A DNA stretch of 16,260 nt from Pseudomonadota bacterium. GTDB taxonomy: Bacteria; Pseudomonadota; Alphaproteobacteria; Rhodobacterales; Rhodobacteraceae. The notes under the pieces were generated by a model that searched no databases, was not told where the DNA came from, and saw only the letters and a list, made by a program, of their open reading frames with translations. How positions within the stretch are numbered: the stretch's first letter is position 1; the number at the start of each line of letters is the position of its first letter. The stretch covers positions 1 through 16,260 of the forward strand of contig JAKAJW010000037.1 of assembly GCA_021813645.1 (NCBI GenBank), in the 5' to 3' direction. Positions 13,016-16,260 of this stretch are shown here, piece by piece. The position numbers and the translations under genes were made by a program.

Positions 13016-16000
13016 ATGGGGCTTGAAGATATCCGGCTATCAGACCGGTTCGATCTGTCGAAATCGCCAGTGTTGTTGAACGGCACCCAGGCGCTGGTGC
13101 GGCTGATGCTGATGCAGAAGGCGCGCGATGCGGCGGCAGGCCTGAACACGGCGGGCTTCGTCACCGGCTATCGCGGCTCGCCTCTGGGCGGGGTCGACCA
13201 GCAGATGATGCGGGCACAGAAGGAGCTGAGCGCCGCCGACGTGCTGTTCCAGGCCGGCTTGAACGAGGATCTGGCCGCCACCGCCGTCTGGGGCACCCAG
13301 CAGGCCGAACTGCGCGGCGAGGGGAAATTCGACGGCGTCTTCGCACTTTGGTACGGCAAGGGGCCCGGTGTCGACCGCTCCGGCGACGTGATGCGGCATG
13401 CGAACATGGCCGGCACCTCGCCCAAGGGCGGCGTCTTGATGGCGATGGGCGACGACCACACCGGCGAATCCTCCACCACGTTGCACCAATCCGACTGGGC
13501 GATGATCGACGCCTATATGCCGGTCGTCTCGCCGGCCGGGGTGCAGGAAATCCTCGATCTCGGGCTTTACGGCTGGGCCTTGAGCCGCTTCGCTGGCGTC
13601 TGGGTCGGCCTGAAGACGATGAAGGACACGATCGAGGCGACCGCGGTGGTGAACGGCGATCCGTTCCGGCTGTCCTTCGTGACGCCGGATTTCAAGATGC
13701 CGCCGGGTGGGCTGAACATCCGGATGGTCGATACGCCGGTGCTGCAGGAGGCCCGGATGATCGACTACAAACGCTTCGCGGCGGAGGCCTTCGCCCGGGC
13801 GAACCGGATCGACCGGCGGGTCTGGGGCCAGCCGGGGGCCAAGATCGGCTTCGTCGCGGCCGGCAAGAACTGGCTCGACCTGACCCATGCGCTGTCGCTC
13901 CTGGGGCTCGACGAGGCGGAATGCGCGCGGCTCGGGATCACCACCTACAAAGTCGCGCAGACCTTCCCGCTCGACATGACGAGCTTCCACGAATGGGCCG
14001 AGGGGCTCGACCTGATCGTGGTGGTGGAAGAGAAGCGCAAGCTGATCGAGATCCAGGTGAAAGAGGCGATCTTCGATGACCGCCGTGGCCGTCGGGTCTA
14101 TGGCTGGCACAAGGGCGACACCTGGGAGCACGGCCGCCAGGTCGAGCTGTTCCCGACGCGCTACGCGCTCGACCCGCTGCTGATCGCCGAACGTCTGGGC
14201 GAGATCCTGCTGGAGGAAGGTCGGGGCACAGATCGCCTGAAGGCCGCCTTACAACGCCTTGATGAAGCACGAAAAGCCGATAACGCGAAGGATATCGCTG
14301 CGCGGCTGCCCTATTTCTGCTCGGGTTGCCCGCACAACACCTCGACCAAGGTTCCCGAGGGCGCGCGCGCCTATGCCGGGATCGGCTGCCACTACATGGT
14401 GCAGTGGATGGACCGCGCCACCATGGGCTTCACCCAGATGGGTGGCGAAGGCGCCAACTGGGTCGGCGAGGCGCCGTTCTCGACCCGCGAGCACGTGTTC
14501 CAGAACCTCGGCGACGGCACCTACAACCATTCGGGCAGCCTGGCGATCCGGGCGGCTTTGGCGGCCGGGACCAACATCACCTACAAGATCCTGTTCAACG
14601 ACGCCGTGGCGATGACCGGTGGGCAGAGAAACGAGGGCGGGCTGACCGCCGATCGGATCGTGCATGAGATCCAGGCGATGGGGGTGGAGCATATCGCCGT
14701 CGTCTATGACGAAAAGGAAGAGCTGGACCGCGCCCGCTTCCCCAAAGGGATCGCCTTCCACGAGCGGGCGGAACTCATGCCAGTTCAGGAGAAGTTCAGC
14801 AAGATCAAGGGTGTATCGGCCATCGTTTACATCCAGACCTGCGCGGCGGAGAAGCGGCGGCGGCGCAAGCGCGGCGAGTTCCCGGATCCCGACAAGCGAG
14901 TGTTCATCAATCCCGATGTCTGCGAGGGCTGCGGCGATTGCGGGGTGCAGTCGAACTGCGTCTCGATCGTGCCGGTGGAAACCGAGCTGGGCCGCAAGCG
15001 CGCCGTCGATCAGAGCTCCTGCAACAAGGATTTTTCTTGCCTGAAAGGGTTTTGCCCTTCGTTCGTCACCCTGGAGGGGGCGCAGGTGAAGAAGGCGGCG
15101 ACGCGGGAAGTGGACCTGCCCGATCTGCCCATGCCGAAGCTGCCGGAGATCCGCGGCACCTGGAATGTCGTGGTCACCGGGGTCGGCGGCACCGGCGTCG
15201 TCACGGTCGGCGCGATCCTGGCCATGGCGGCCCATCTCGACGGCAAGGGCGCCGGCATGATGGAGATGGCCGGCCTCGCCCAGAAGGGTGGCGCGGTGCA
15301 TATCCACTGCCGGATCGCCGAGCGGCCGGAGGACATCTCGGCGATCCGTGTCGCGGTCGGCGAGGCGGATGCGGTGATCGGCGGCGACCTGGTGGTGACC
15401 GCGGGGGCGAAGACGCTGGGGCTGATGACGACCGGGCGCACCGGCGCCGTGGTCAACAGCCATCAGATCATCACCGGCGAGTTCACCAGAAACACAGAAT
15501 TCCGTATACCTTTCGACCGGTTGGAGCTCGGTCTTGAAGCGCGGCTGAAGGACCGGCTGGCGCTGTTCGACGCCTCCGAGCTGGCGCGGGCGCTGCTGGG
15601 CGACTCGATCTATTCCAACATGATGGTGTTCGGTGCCTGCTGGCAGCTCGGCCTGATCCCGCTTTCCGAGGCGGCGATCCTGCGGGCAATCGAGCTCAAC
15701 AAGGCCGCCGTCGAGGCCAACAAGCGGGCCTTCGCGCTCGGCCGTTGGGCGGCGGCGCATCCCGAGCAGGCGGCGCGGGTGCTGGAGCCGGCGGTGACGA
15801 GCCTGCCGAAGACGCTCGAGGAGGAGATCGCCTTCCGCGCCGCGCATCTGACCGCCTACCAGTCGCGCCGCTACGCCGCGCGCTACCGCAAGCTGGTCGA
15901 CAAGGCCGAGGCGCCGCGGCTGCGCGAGGCGGTCGCCAAGGGCTATCACAAGCTTCTGGCCTACAAGGACGAATACGAGGTCGCGCGGCTTCATCTGGCG

Positions 16001-16260
16001 ACCGCTGAAAAGGCGCGGGCGGAGTTCGACGGCGATTTCCGCATGACATTCCACCTGGCGCCGCCGATCCTGAGCCGCCCCGGCCCGGACGGACGGCCGG
16101 TCAAGCGCGCCTTCGGGCCCGGCATGCTGAAGCTCTTCGCCGTGCTGGCGCGGCTGAAATGGCTGCGCGGCACGCCGATCGACCCCTTCGGCCGCTCGGC
16201 GGAGCGGCGGGCGGAGCGGGCGGCGATCAAGGCCTATGAGGCGGAGTTGGCGGAGATCCT
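13016..16260 (+). CDS. Fused indolepyruvate ferredoxin oxidoreductase, C-terminus cut by window edge
   Basis: From ATG at 13016 (GGGGGGAG about 7 bases upstream) one frame stays open to the right edge: 1081 residues of a protein usually near 1150. It is the single-chain form of indolepyruvate/2-oxoacid:ferredoxin oxidoreductase, which decarboxylates aryl or branched-chain 2-oxoacids to acyl-CoA with thiamine diphosphate and Fe-S clusters. Seen in order: TGYRGSPLGGVDQQM (pyrimidine-binding domain), CSGC at 435-438, the cofactor motif GDGTYNHSG from 499 with NDAVAMTGGQ, a cysteine cluster at 636, 639, 642 and 648, further Cys at 669, 675 and 680 (FSCLKGFCPSF), then the gamma-type domain with GVGGTG at 722-727 and QKGGAVHIH. 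It is divergent from the LsrB-like regulator. The exact substrate cannot be read from sequence. Confidence 0.93.
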   Translation, partial: MGLEDIRLSDRFDLSKSPVLLNGTQALVRLMLMQKARDAAAGLNTAGFVTGYRGSPLGGVDQQMMRAQKELSAADVLFQAGLNEDLAATAVWGTQQAELRGEGKFDGVFALWYGKGPGVDRSGDVMRHANMAGTSPKGGVLMAMGDDHTGESSTTLHQSDWAMIDAYMPVVSPAGVQEILDLGLYGWALSRFAGVWVGLKTMKDTIEATAVVNGDPFRLSFVTPDFKMPPGGLNIRMVDTPVLQEARMIDYKRFAAEAFARANRIDRRVWGQPGAKIGFVAAGKNWLDLTHALSLLGLDEAECARLGITTYKVAQTFPLDMTSFHEWAEGLDLIVVVEEKRKLIEIQVKEAIFDDRRGRRVYGWHKGDTWEHGRQVELFPTRYALDPLLIAERLGEILLEEGRGTDRLKAALQRLDEARKADNAKDIAARLPYFCSGCPHNTSTKVPEGARAYAGIGCHYMVQWMDRATMGFTQMGGEGANWVGEAPFSTREHVFQNLGDGTYNHSGSLAIRAALAAGTNITYKILFNDAVAMTGGQRNEGGLTADRIVHEIQAMGVEHIAVVYDEKEELDRARFPKGIAFHERAELMPVQEKFSKIKGVSAIVYIQTCAAEKRRRRKRGEFPDPDKRVFINPDVCEGCGDCGVQSNCVSIVPVETELGRKRAVDQSSCNKDFSCLKGFCPSFVTLEGAQVKKAATREVDLPDLPMPKLPEIRGTWNVVVTGVGGTGVVTVGAILAMAAHLDGKGAGMMEMAGLAQKGGAVHIHCRIAERPEDISAIRVAVGEADAVIGGDLVVTAGAKTLGLMTTGRTGAVVNSHQIITGEFTRNTEFRIPFDRLELGLEARLKDRLALFDASELARALLGDSIYSNMMVFGACWQLGLIPLSEAAILRAIELNKAAVEANKRAFALGRWAAAHPEQAARVLEPAVTSLPKTLEEEIAFRAAHLTAYQSRRYAARYRKLVDKAEAPRLREAVAKGYHKLLAYKDEYEVARLHLATAEKARAEFDGDFRMTFHLAPPILSRPGPDGRPVKRAFGPGMLKLFAVLARLKWLRGTPIDPFGRSAERRAERAAIKAYEAELAEI

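Noticed and set aside
13348..15537. Several medium-length open frames in other plus frames inside the oxidoreductase
   Set aside because: The frame from 13016 is continuous and carries all family motifs, confirmed at Cys435, Cys636 and the GVGGTG site; the others are frame-shifted shadows.

Overview
The window is strongly GC-rich and tightly packed with housekeeping genes of alphaproteobacterial type. The gene order fits the Rhodobacterales (Rhodobacteraceae): purL-bolA-grxD on one strand, zauP-zapA divergent from tkt, a tiny membrane protein between tkt and gap, and a fused single-chain indolepyruvate oxidoreductase beside an LsrB-like LysR regulator. The assignment rests on protein similarity recalled from memory and on gene order; no search was run.

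Layout. 1-786 (minus): N-terminal half of a CoA-acylating methylmalonate-semialdehyde dehydrogenase, running off the left edge, divergent from a LysR regulator (889-1782, plus). 1840-2841 (plus): a two-CBS-domain protein and coaD, the fourth step of CoA biosynthesis. A hairpin-rich zone separates coaD from a convergent secreted YfdX-family protein (2945-3607, minus). 4002-7303 (minus): tkt, a 47-residue membrane protein and gap, a carbon-metabolism cluster with a hairpin in each junction and a UUCG-loop hairpin after gap. Divergent from tkt, 7549-8425 (plus) holds the Z-ring pair zauP-zapA. It meets grxD-bolA (8430-9085, minus) tail to tail with only 4 bp between them. purL (9402-11561, minus) lies upstream of bolA, across a 316-bp gap with an AT-rich palindrome and an 11-bp tandem repeat. 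Upstream of purL a textbook intrinsic terminator ends what looks like an independent ~80-nt small RNA. 11965-12861 (minus) is an LsrB-like LysR regulator. It is divergent from the fused indolepyruvate oxidoreductase (13016 to the right edge, plus), and a perfect inverted repeat sits just before that gene.

How the parts relate. Transketolase and GAPDH share the glyceraldehyde-3-phosphate node. BolA and the CGFS glutaredoxin are a known Fe-S/iron-sensing partnership. ZauP and ZapA act together on FtsZ. The two edge genes are both catabolic enzymes that make acyl-CoA, from valine or inositol products and from aryl or branched 2-oxoacids, and each is divergent from a LysR gene. No mobile element, CRISPR array, tRNA or rRNA was seen.

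The genes are mostly ordinary core genes. The least explained material is the small RNA candidate at 11786-11865, the tkt-gap small membrane protein and its hairpins, a 16-nt motif shared by the coaD and yfdX upstream regions, and the repeat structure upstream of bolA.
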